Of a stretch of DNA of 64,000 nt, positions 47,132-54,815 are shown piece by piece. Position 1 is the stretch's first letter, and the number at the start of each line of letters is the position of its first letter. The notes below the pieces were generated by a model. The model did no database searches. It worked only from the letters and a program-made list of their open reading frames with translations, and was not told the origin of the DNA. Position numbers and translations under genes: made by a program. The DNA comes from Plebeiibacterium sediminum (GTDB taxonomy: Bacteria > Bacteroidota > Bacteroidia > Bacteroidales > Marinilabiliaceae), in contig NZ_JAPDPJ010000002.1 of NCBI RefSeq assembly GCF_026013605.1, forward strand, positions 124,001-188,000, read 5' to 3'.

Positions 47132-48247
47132 ATGAAAAAGTTATATTGGATTTTTGCGCTGAGCATTATTTTATTTAACGCTTGTTCTGATGATGATGGA
47201 GGAAGTAACATTGATGATACAGAAAGCTACGATTACGCAACATTATTAGCTGATTATGTAGACTATACCGTGGTTCCAACCTATGCTGATATGAAAGATA
47301 AATCGATTCTGCTATTGGATGCAACAGAGGCTTTTCTTGAAAGTAATAGTCAAACGGATATTAATTTAGCTTGTGAATACTGGAAACAAACCCGTAAGCC
47401 TTGGGAATGTAGTGAGTCATTTTTATTTGGACCTGCAGCCAGTAAAAGTTTGGATCCTTTGATTGATTCATGGCCTTTAGATCAAAATCAGCTGGATCAG
47501 GTATTAAGTAGCAATCAAACCATTACTGCAGATTATGTACGAAATGCACTGGGAGCAGTACTAAGAGGTTTCCATACTATTGAATATTTATTGTTTCGCG
47601 ATGGAGCTCCTAGAAATGCTGGAGATGTAACAGACAGAGAAAAAGAATATCTGGTAGCAGTAACAGAAGTATTACGCGATGATTGTATAACACTTTGGGC
47701 TTCATGGGCAGGAGTTACAGAAGGATCTGTTGAGGCCGAAATACTTACAAATATTGAAGTAGAAATAGATACTCCTTATGCTGAAGTGATTAAAAATGCA
47801 GGTAAAGCAGGAAGTGTATATTTATCTCAAACAGATGCTGTTGACGAAATTCTGTTAGGAATTATTGGAATTGCTGATGAAGTTGCCAATGCAAAAATTG
47901 CGGATCCATATAGCAGTAAAGATGTTCTAGAGGTAGAATCATGGTTTAGCTGGAATTCTCTTACCGATTTTCAGAATAACATCCATAGTATTAAAAATTC
48001 TTACATGGGTGGATATGATGGCGGAACCAGCAAATCTTCTGTTTCTGATATTGTTAAGGCTCAAAATGCCACTTTGGACACACAGGTAAAAACATTAATC
48101 AATGATGCCATTACCGCCATTGCAGATATCCCTGAACCATTCAGAAACAATTTAGATAATGAGGAAAAAATTAGTACTGCTATAAATGCAGTAAACGCTA
48201 TTGTTGATGTTATGGAGGATGATGTACGTCCTTTATTTGTTGACTAA
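47132..48247 (+). CDS. Imelysin-family (peptidase M75-like) lipoprotein
   Basis: 371 residues from the ATG at 47132, which gives MKKLYWIFALSIILFNACSD with a lipobox (Cys18); the longer frame from 47003 runs through the porin gene and is rejected. The imelysin signature GxHxxE is GFHTIE at 146-151, with the adjoining YLLFRDG; WKQTRKPWECSESF lies upstream. Imelysin-like proteins (ICMP, IrpA, EfeO-like) bind metal, most often iron, in the periplasm; peptidase activity is debated. Porin, imelysin and DHOR side by side is a recurrent arrangement in Gram-negatives. Two hairpins separate it from the second DHOR. Confidence 0.9.
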   Translation: MKKLYWIFALSIILFNACSDDDGGSNIDDTESYDYATLLADYVDYTVVPTYADMKDKSILLLDATEAFLESNSQTDINLACEYWKQTRKPWECSESFLFGPAASKSLDPLIDSWPLDQNQLDQVLSSNQTITADYVRNALGAVLRGFHTIEYLLFRDGAPRNAGDVTDREKEYLVAVTEVLRDDCITLWASWAGVTEGSVEAEILTNIEVEIDTPYAEVIKNAGKAGSVYLSQTDAVDEILLGIIGIADEVANAKIADPYSSKDVLEVESWFSWNSLTDFQNNIHSIKNSYMGGYDGGTSKSSVSDIVKAQNATLDTQVKTLINDAITAIADIPEPFRNNLDNEEKISTAINAVNAIVDVMEDDVRPLFVD

Positions 48248-48265
48248 AAATATATTTTCCGTTAC

Positions 48266-48305
48266 AACCAGTGCGTTATTGCGAATAAAAGCAAAACGCC
48301 TGGTT
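48266..48305 (+). terminator. Hairpin after imelysin
   Basis: Two stacked stems (6 bp, 48266-48271 with 48300-48305; 5 bp, 48273-48277 with 48295-48299) with one bulged T. The tail is only weakly T-rich, so termination may be partial. Confidence 0.5.
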
Positions 48306-48335
48306 AGTTTATCACTGCTTCATGCCACTTAACAT

Positions 48336-48366
48336 ATCTCACACTAGACAACAATACCTGTGAGAT
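48336..48366 (+). promoter_or_regulatory. Inverted repeat just before DHOR 2
   Basis: Perfect 8-bp arms (48336-48343 and 48359-48366, ATCTCACA/TGTGAGAT) with a 15-nt centre, 43 nt upstream of the chosen start. It may be an operator or a leader hairpin. Confidence 0.45.
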
Positions 48367-48409
48367 CATATGTTTGATTTTGTACTTAAACCCAGCTAAA
48401 ACATACAAA

Positions 48410-49810
48410 TTGAACAAACTATTACTTTTATTATCCATTATATTTTCTGTATCACTGATTTCGTGTGAGAAAACAGAAAATGAAATAATTTACACACCCG
48501 GAGGACGAGTAGCGTATCCGGAAGAATTGTCAGCAGGAAATTCAACAGTATTTGTAACATCCAGTACTGCTTATGATACGCCTGCCAATTGGGTTACAAA
48601 CGATTTAGCCTCTTGGTTTTTAGAAGGTGATGCGCTATACGACAATCCCAGAGTATCTGATGGTAATCTGGTAAACGGAGGACTAGGTCCTGTTTACGCG
48701 GGATATTCCTGTGCCAGCTGTCATAACGATGCAGGAAGAACTGTATCCACTTTATTTACTGATGGAGGAACCGGAAAATACGGCTTTTCATCATTTCTAA
48801 CCTTTATGAGAACTCCCAATGGACAATACCACAGAGAATATGGCAGGGTTTTACACGATCAGGCTGTGTACGGATCTGAGCCAGAAGGAAAATTAAGGGT
48901 CAATTATACAGAACAGAATTATACCTTTCCTGATGGAGAAACCTATAGCTTAATTACTCCTCACTATGAAATTTATGACTGGTATGCAGATTCCATTCCT
49001 GCTGAGCAACTTGAAATTAGTGTAAGAACTCCACTTCGTCATGTTGGAATGGGTTTAATGTTAGCCATTGATAAAAATGAAATTAAACAATTAGCCAGCA
49101 TTCAATATCCTGAATATGGCATCTCAGGGGAAATCAATTGGGTCACAGAAAGAAATGTAAAATCGATTGGATTATCAGGCCATAAAGCCCAACATAGCGA
49201 CCTGACTGTTGAATTGGGATTTTTATCTGATATGGGCGTTACCAACAGCCGATTCCCTCACGAAGTATCAGAAGGTCAGTCGCAGGTTGATGGCGACTAT
49301 GACATTCAAATCACCACCGAAGATATGGCAGCGGTAGATTTTTATTTGCACAGTTTAGGCGTTCCTGCACGAAGAGCAGTTACCAATGCCACTGTTATTG
49401 CGGGGAAAGAGCTTTTTTACAAGGCCAAATGTCACTTATGCCATACTCCTACACTTCATACACAACCGGAGGGTGTGAATCTGCTTGATGGAACTCATAT
49501 TCCATGGTTGGGTGGTCAAACCATTCATCCTTATTCTGACTATTTATTGCATGATATGGGGCCTGAATTGGGTGATGATTTTTCACAGTTTAACGCTTCC
49601 GGAGATGAATGGAGAACCACACCTCTTTGGGGAGTAGGTTTACAAGAAGTTGTAAATGGGCACAGCCATTTTTTACATGATGGCAGGGCACGAGATTTCA
49701 CCGAAGCTATTATGTGGCACGGTGGCGAAGGTGATGTATCCCGACAAGCCTTTGCTAATATGTCTTCCGAAGAACGAGAAACACTCATCATGTTTTTGCG
49801 CTCATTATAA
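48410..49810 (+). CDS. Di-heme oxidoreductase (DHOR) lipoprotein 2, TTG start
   Basis: No ATG is usable. The frame is open from a TTG at 48374, but a second TTG at 48410 gives MNKLLLLLSIIFSVSLISC, a full lipoprotein signal (Cys19), and is preferred (466 residues). Heme sites: CASCH at 101-105 and CHLCH at 341-345. The C-terminus carries GHSHFLHDGRARD and EAIMWHGGEGDVS, the same motifs as the first DHOR, so the two are paralogues with similar heme spacing (second heme at residue 341 in both) but clearly diverged sequence. Probably passes electrons in the periplasm. It lies 54 nt before the chorismatase/Rid-type gene. Confidence 0.88.
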   Translation: MNKLLLLLSIIFSVSLISCEKTENEIIYTPGGRVAYPEELSAGNSTVFVTSSTAYDTPANWVTNDLASWFLEGDALYDNPRVSDGNLVNGGLGPVYAGYSCASCHNDAGRTVSTLFTDGGTGKYGFSSFLTFMRTPNGQYHREYGRVLHDQAVYGSEPEGKLRVNYTEQNYTFPDGETYSLITPHYEIYDWYADSIPAEQLEISVRTPLRHVGMGLMLAIDKNEIKQLASIQYPEYGISGEINWVTERNVKSIGLSGHKAQHSDLTVELGFLSDMGVTNSRFPHEVSEGQSQVDGDYDIQITTEDMAAVDFYLHSLGVPARRAVTNATVIAGKELFYKAKCHLCHTPTLHTQPEGVNLLDGTHIPWLGGQTIHPYSDYLLHDMGPELGDDFSQFNASGDEWRTTPLWGVGLQEVVNGHSHFLHDGRARDFTEAIMWHGGEGDVSRQAFANMSSEERETLIMFLRSL

Positions 49811-49864
49811 ACACAGACAAACTAGAATCACTACAAAATAAAACAAACTAATTAGCAGAAGAAA

Positions 49865-51025
49865 ATGAATTTTGAGAAATTTAGAACAGAAACGGCGGAA
49901 GTAAGTATTTCAAAATTTGAAGGAAAACTATCCGAAGAATATAACTTATTCATTACTCCTTCCAAATCAGAATCTGTAGAAGAACAACTAAATGCCATAA
50001 GAAATGCTTTAACCGCATTTTTAAATAAAGAAAATTACACGTCAGAACATATTGCATTTCAACGATTATTCGTAAGTGATTTTACAAACCAATCTGTTGA
50101 ACTTGACAAAACTGATCTCTTTAACTGTGATTGTGCGTTATCTATTGTACAACAAAGTCCTTTAAACGGAAAAAAAGTAGGGTTGTGGACATGCATTTAT
50201 AAAGATAAATCCAGCAACAGTTTCCATAAAAAAAAGGAAGGAAATAAACTGGTTATTGACCATAATGGCTATTCGCATATATACACTACACAAATGCACA
50301 GCACCGATGCTGAAACTTGTTCATACAACCAGACCAACAACATATTTAATGATTATTTAAGAATACTTGATGGCCATAACCTGACTCTTGAAGAACACTG
50401 TATCAGAACCTGGTTTTATGTAAGAGATATTGACAACAATTATGCTGGCTTGGTAAAAGCGCGAAACGAGGTATTTGATCAGTTTCAAATGACTAAAGAC
50501 ACCCATTTTATAACCAGTACAGGAATAGAAGGACGATATGCCGCTCCGTCGGTTTCTGTATTATTGGATGCCTATGCTATTGGTGGAATAAAGCCTGAGC
50601 AAATTCGTTTTCTTGAGGCAAGGGAATTCCTTAATCCAACTCATGAATATGGAGTTGCCTTTGAAAGAGGAACTGCTGTGGAATATGGTGATCGTCGTCA
50701 GATATTTATCTCAGGTACAGCAAGTATCGACAATAGAGGCGAGATTGTTCACGTAGGTGATATCAACGGTCAGATTAGAAGAACCTTCCAAAACATTAGT
50801 GCCCTCTTAGGTGAAGCTAATGCTGAAATGAATGATATCAGCAGTATGATTGTGTATTTGAGGGATGTTGCGGATTATGCAACTGTAGAAGCTTATTTAC
50901 AAGAGAAATACGCTCATCTGCCTTACATTATTGTACTTGCTCCTGTTTGCCGTCCCGGATGGCTTATCGAAATAGAATGTATAGCTGTCAAAGAGATATC
51001 TAATAGTGCATATAACTGTTTTTAA
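49865..51025 (+). CDS. Chorismatase-like / Rid-superfamily two-domain protein
   Basis: 386 residues without a signal peptide. The N-terminal half (about 1-230) contains RTWFYVRDIDNNYAGLVKAR and FITSTGIEGR, features I recall from the FkbO/Hyg5-type chorismatase and related Rid-fold proteins. The C-terminal half (about 260-375) is a RidA/YjgF-type domain: IFISGTASIDNRGEIVHVGD, and CRPGWLIEIE with R363 in the place of the Rid substrate-binding arginine. It is the only cytoplasmic-looking member of an envelope locus and lies tightly before porin 2 (13 nt). It may make a small metabolite for the system, or detoxify one. Family: moderate; role: speculative. Confidence 0.7.
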   Translation: MNFEKFRTETAEVSISKFEGKLSEEYNLFITPSKSESVEEQLNAIRNALTAFLNKENYTSEHIAFQRLFVSDFTNQSVELDKTDLFNCDCALSIVQQSPLNGKKVGLWTCIYKDKSSNSFHKKKEGNKLVIDHNGYSHIYTTQMHSTDAETCSYNQTNNIFNDYLRILDGHNLTLEEHCIRTWFYVRDIDNNYAGLVKARNEVFDQFQMTKDTHFITSTGIEGRYAAPSVSVLLDAYAIGGIKPEQIRFLEAREFLNPTHEYGVAFERGTAVEYGDRRQIFISGTASIDNRGEIVHVGDINGQIRRTFQNISALLGEANAEMNDISSMIVYLRDVADYATVEAYLQEKYAHLPYIIVLAPVCRPGWLIEIECIAVKEISNSAYNCF

Positions 51026-51038
51026 AAGGGGGAATCAT

Positions 51039-52259
51039 ATGAAAAATATTCTAACACTCATATTACTGGTATTTGTTTTTAATGGCATTCAGGCACAAAC
51101 AGATACTACATTAAATAAGTATATCGATAATGGTTTGATATCCATTGCTGATAAAAACGGGATGTCGTGGCAAACCACTAAAGGTGATTTCTTATTTAAA
51201 CCTTACACTTTAATTCAAACCCGAGGACTTTATAACTATTATGATGATGAAGGCCTGAGCTTAGCTGAAGAGGATAATGTGTTAAACTCCGGATTTGCCA
51301 TCCCCTATGCACTCATTGGTTTTGCTGGTAAAGCTTTTAATAAAATCACTTTTAATGTAACGCTAAACGCAGCAGGGACTGGAGCAACCATACTAAATCA
51401 AGCCTGGTTTGACATTAACACCAGCGATGAATTACGTTTTAGAATTGGGAAATTTAAAACACCATTTAATCAGGCTTACCTGGTTAAAAACGGTCAAACA
51501 TTATTCCCACTTCTACCCTCTTCTTTAAATACCAGAGTTAATGTACCCTTTGATATTAATGCTGTAAATCCGGTTATTGCTTCAGGCTTTGATATTGGCG
51601 TGCAAATGCACGGTATACTGGATCAGAAATTCGGATATCAACTGGGAATTTTTAATGGTACTGGTATTACTGTAAATACGGCTACCAACTCCCTAAGTGA
51701 TGACAATGGTATGCCTGCTCTTTTATATGCCGGACGTTTGGTTTATATGCCATTTGGTGAGATGCCAACTTATCAGGGCAATCCCTATAAACTAAATGAA
51801 AATTATATGCTTTTCGGGATTTCGGGTTCTTACAACGTGGAAGCAAATTACGAAAGTAGTAATGATATGCGGGCCGGAGCTGAATTTGCCATGCTAAGTG
51901 GGAAATGGTATGTTTCTGCAGAAGCATATATGTTGAGCATGGACTTTGTTGAACGTCAGCAAACATCTCCTGTTTATACTTTCTGGGGTGCTTATGCACA
52001 GGCAGGTTACTTTTTGTCTCCAAAAATTCAGGCTGCAGCACGTTTTGATATTATGGACAGAAACTCTATTGATGATCCGGGCTATTTATATATGCCTGCT
52101 GTTGGTTTCAATTACTTTTTAGCTGGTCATAATTTGAAACTACAATGTATGTATCAGCATTTGGGCAAAGCAGGTCATGAATCCACTGCCCTGGCCAACG
52201 ATGATGACAATAGTATGACAGAGCATCAGGTTTGTTTACAACTTCAATTTGCTTTTTAA
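51039..52259 (+). CDS. Outer-membrane porin-like beta-barrel 2
   Basis: 406 residues from the ATG at 51039, giving a clean signal peptide (MKNILTLILLVFVFNGIQAQ); the longer frame from 51006 overlaps the previous gene. The upstream run AAAAGGGGGAA looks like a Shine-Dalgarno site, which is rare in this phylum. The chain shows porin strands (FRIGKFKTPFNQAYLVKNGQ, the motif of phosphate-selective OprO/P-type porins) and ends in a Phe (QVCLQLQFAF), as outer-membrane barrels do. Its relation to porin 1 is by fold and not evident in the sequence. Confidence 0.78.
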   Translation: MKNILTLILLVFVFNGIQAQTDTTLNKYIDNGLISIADKNGMSWQTTKGDFLFKPYTLIQTRGLYNYYDDEGLSLAEEDNVLNSGFAIPYALIGFAGKAFNKITFNVTLNAAGTGATILNQAWFDINTSDELRFRIGKFKTPFNQAYLVKNGQTLFPLLPSSLNTRVNVPFDINAVNPVIASGFDIGVQMHGILDQKFGYQLGIFNGTGITVNTATNSLSDDNGMPALLYAGRLVYMPFGEMPTYQGNPYKLNENYMLFGISGSYNVEANYESSNDMRAGAEFAMLSGKWYVSAEAYMLSMDFVERQQTSPVYTFWGAYAQAGYFLSPKIQAAARFDIMDRNSIDDPGYLYMPAVGFNYFLAGHNLKLQCMYQHLGKAGHESTALANDDDNSMTEHQVCLQLQFAF

Positions 52260-52270
52260 ACAGACAAACT

Positions 52271-52957
52271 ATGTACATCAATAGAATAATATACGGTATC
52301 ACTGCTTTGCTATTAGTAGCCTGCACCCATCCCTATGAGCCTGATGTTGCCAATACCTGGAATGTAAATGTTGAATTATCCTTTACTGATCCGGAATTTT
52401 GGCCTGAAAACCAACAAATAAGAGTTGGTCTATTTACAGAAGAAAGTAGTCGAAATCCAATGGTAAGCAAAGCAATCAATCAACCGGAAAGTAATGAACC
52501 TTTCCAAATCTCAATTTCTGATGTGGAAGAAGGTGATTATACAGCTCAGGTTTATATTACTGAAAATGGGATTTATAAAGTTAGTCTTTCTGCACTCAAC
52601 CATCTTAGCATATATAGCGACACCATGGAAAAAACTGATGCCATTCAATTAATCACTTTTAATCGTGTTCAAAAACAGGTATTAAATAATTGTGTGGTAT
52701 GCCATGGAAGCTCTGCCGGAGATATAGCTGCAGACCTAAATCTTACCCAGGGATACAGTTACGAAAATCTGGTTGGTATCACTTCTTATAAACGACCTGA
52801 AATGGTAAGAGTATATGCTGGTTCTGCAGAGTTTAGTTATCTGATTCATGTATTAAATGAAGATATCAACTTTAATCATGCAGCCAGCAGTTCTGCCTCC
52901 GATGAAGATATCCAATTGGTAATGGAGTGGATTGAAGAGGGAGCTCTTGATAACTAA
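52271..52957 (+). CDS. Mono-heme c-type cytochrome lipoprotein
   Basis: 228 residues from the ATG at 52271 (lipobox LLLVACTH, Cys18). An Ig-like or beta-rich N-terminal half (about 25-115) is followed by a small cytochrome domain with CVVCH at 141-145 and WIEEGALDN at the end, the usual ending of planctomycete-type cytochrome c (PSCyt1-like) domains. No methionine-proline ligand segment is seen, so the sixth heme ligand is unclear. It is 12 nt after porin 2 and 13 nt before a smaller protein of the same type. Presumably an outer-membrane-anchored electron carrier. Confidence 0.82.
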   Translation: MYINRIIYGITALLLVACTHPYEPDVANTWNVNVELSFTDPEFWPENQQIRVGLFTEESSRNPMVSKAINQPESNEPFQISISDVEEGDYTAQVYITENGIYKVSLSALNHLSIYSDTMEKTDAIQLITFNRVQKQVLNNCVVCHGSSAGDIAADLNLTQGYSYENLVGITSYKRPEMVRVYAGSAEFSYLIHVLNEDINFNHAASSSASDEDIQLVMEWIEEGALDN

Positions 52958-52970
52958 AAAATAAACGATC

Positions 52971-53357
52971 ATGCCTACTAATAACAAATTAACTAAGCAG
53001 ATATATAATAGCATTTTGATTTGTCTAATTGCTTTTTCTTTTAGTAGCTGCTATTATGATGTAATTATTGAAGAGGAAGTGGATGTAAATACTACGATTT
53101 CCTTTTCGGAAGAGATTGCACCTGTTTTTAAAAGTTCATGTGTTTCTTGTCACGATGGAGTGATTGCTTATCCAAACTTATCATCAGCCCATGCATATGA
53201 ATCATTGATATCAGGAAATTTTATAAGCACAGGTAATGCTACAAATAGTTCTTTAATTCAGAAATTAAATGACAAGCATCCCTTTGAAGGTGCTGTAACC
53301 AATGCTGAACTACAAAAAATAATTCTATGGATTAACCAGGGTGCTTCTGACAATTAA
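52971..53357 (+). CDS. Small mono-heme c-type cytochrome lipoprotein
   Basis: 128 residues, lipobox FSFSSC (Cys27), then essentially one cytochrome domain: EEIAPVFKSSCVSCHDG (CVSCH, 57-61) to ILWINQGASDN. It is about 100 residues shorter than its neighbour, lacking the N-terminal beta domain. Again the usual Met-Pro distal ligand is absent; a His (near 92) in NDKHPFEG may serve. The spacing of 13 and 11 nt to its neighbours implies one transcript and a coordinated electron relay with the DHOR proteins. Confidence 0.85.
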   Translation: MPTNNKLTKQIYNSILICLIAFSFSSCYYDVIIEEEVDVNTTISFSEEIAPVFKSSCVSCHDGVIAYPNLSSAHAYESLISGNFISTGNATNSSLIQKLNDKHPFEGAVTNAELQKIILWINQGASDN

Positions 53358-53368
53358 AAAATGGTTAT

Positions 53369-54253
53369 ATGACAGATAAACAAGCAATTCAAACAAACGC
53401 AACCAAATGGATTCAAGGGATTAGTTTATTCGTATTCCTTATTGTAGCTTCCTTAAATACAAAAGCTCAAACTACCAAAACGGATTATATTTGGGATGGT
53501 CGGTTATTAAATCATCCAACCACCACTTTACCTTTTAAAGGACAGAACCAGATTTATGTTGTTCATTATTTTTCTTCTCTTAATCAAAATGGTTTTGAGG
53601 ATATGTTTGGAATTTATGGCACTGCAAATATTCAGATGGGTATAGAACATGGATTTAGCGATAAATTCTCAGCATTTTTTCTGACCGAAAAAGTAAATAA
53701 AACACAAGAACTAGGGTTTAGATACAGCATCGTACAACAGGATATTGAAGGAATAAATCCTGTAGGTATGTCCCTATCGTTTAGCATTGCTATTGATGGC
53801 CGAAATAAAAGATACTTTGGTGAGAATTATTATTTCATTAACAGGTGCTTTTATACAACTCAATTTAGTTTAACCCGCCAGCTAAATCATCTGTGCGAAT
53901 TGATGGTTAACAGTACTTTTTCACATTTTAACATGGTTCCAGAAGGGTATTTTTCAACTTATATGTCTTTAAATCCGTCTTTTGCCATCAAATTAAGTCG
54001 AAAAAAAGCATTGTTTGCTTCTGTTGATTTACCATTAGGAATTGCTTCAGCTTCAGAAGCAGATCCGGAACAGCCAAGTCCTATTATCTCGTTAGGAGCC
54101 ATTTTCAAAAGCAGAACACACAATTTTCAGCTTTTTGTATCCAATGGAGGTCAAATTATTCCTGGAAAAGAGTATTTAAACAACACAAAATTTGATTGGA
54201 ATAACTTCTGTTTTGGATTCAATATTAATGTAAAAACCAGCAAACACAAATAG
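53369..54253 (+). CDS. DUF5777-type outer-membrane beta-barrel protein
   Basis: 294 residues with a signal peptide (ending LNTKAQ, about 34). Features match DUF5777: TTKTDYIWDGRLLNHPTT, YVVHYFSSLNQNGFEDMFGIYGTANIQMGIEHG, and alternating barrel strands through the C-terminus. To my knowledge this family often accompanies mono-heme cytochrome lipoproteins of Bacteroidota. It is the last gene of the tight cluster (11 nt after the small cytochrome). Possible role as the outer-membrane partner of the cytochromes; inferred from context. Confidence 0.75.
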   Translation: MTDKQAIQTNATKWIQGISLFVFLIVASLNTKAQTTKTDYIWDGRLLNHPTTTLPFKGQNQIYVVHYFSSLNQNGFEDMFGIYGTANIQMGIEHGFSDKFSAFFLTEKVNKTQELGFRYSIVQQDIEGINPVGMSLSFSIAIDGRNKRYFGENYYFINRCFYTTQFSLTRQLNHLCELMVNSTFSHFNMVPEGYFSTYMSLNPSFAIKLSRKKALFASVDLPLGIASASEADPEQPSPIISLGAIFKSRTHNFQLFVSNGGQIIPGKEYLNNTKFDWNNFCFGFNINVKTSKHK

Positions 54254-54306
54254 ATGGTCAGTAGAATATGCTTTGAGCAGAGAGCAAAGGGCTGAGGGCA
54301 GAAAGC

Positions 54307-54449
54307 AAAGGGCGTAGTGTACTTGTGCTGGTTCAAGTTTGCAAATTGGACCTTTATTTAAAACCTTTTGCTTGTGAATGATTTTATCGTGGTCTGGAAA
54401 TTATTATTTAAGTGATGGGGCACAAGATACAATCTTGCCACAGCGATGA
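54307..54449 (+). repeat. Structured tandem repeat, copy 1
   Basis: First of three copies of a unit of about 143 bp, beginning AAAGGGCGTAGTGTACTT and ending near CAGCGATG. It contains the hairpin word GGTTCAAG...TTGGACC, then the arm CTTGTG...CACAAG, and AAGATACAATCTT. It differs from the other copies at scattered positions, and from the regular arm pairing most often. The 54254-54306 stretch before it is not coding. Confidence 0.85.
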
Positions 54450-54459
54450 GAGAGAGAGA

Positions 54460-54601
54460 AAAGGGCGTAGTGTACTTATGCTGGTTCAAGTTTACAACTT
54501 GGACCTTAATATAAAACCTTTTGCTTGTGATTGATTTAAGTGTGTCTGGAAATAATGATTTAAGTGATTAGTCACAAGATACAATCTTACGACAGCGAAT
54601 G
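54460..54601 (+). repeat. Structured tandem repeat, copy 2
   Basis: Second copy, preceded by an AGAGAGAG run (54449-54459). The hairpin arms are GGTTCAAGT and ACTTGGACC (one G-U), and CTTGTGA pairs with TCACAAG. By eye it is about 85-90 percent identical to copy 3. Confidence 0.88.
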
Positions 54602-54628
54602 GGCGAAAGCGAGTTGAGAGCTGAGGGC

Positions 54629-54771
54629 AAAGGGCATAGTGTACTTGTACTGGTTCAAGTTTGCAACTTGGACCTTTATTCAAAACTTTTTGCTTGTGAC
54701 TGATTTTATCGTGGGCTGGAAATAATGAATTAAGAGATAAGTCACAAGATACAATCTTACGACAGCGAATG
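54629..54771 (+). repeat. Structured tandem repeat, copy 3
   Basis: Third copy, preceded by a GAGTTGAGAGCTGAGGGC spacer. Its long arms CTTGTGACT and AGTCACAAG pair perfectly over 9 bp, followed by AAGAT-ACA-ATCTT. It ends 44 nt before the next gene start. Confidence 0.88.
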
Positions 54772-54815
54772 CGAGTCAGCAGGTTAAAGAAAAATGACAA
54801 TAATAAAACAAACTT

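Noticed and set aside
51006-51038. N-terminal extension of porin 2
   Set aside because: It overlaps the end of the preceding gene and precedes a clean signal peptide starting at 51039.
54307-54771. GGTTCAAG words as tRNA T-arms
   Set aside because: The surrounding sequence has no D-arm, anticodon stem or acceptor stem, and the words recur as parts of a repeat hairpin.
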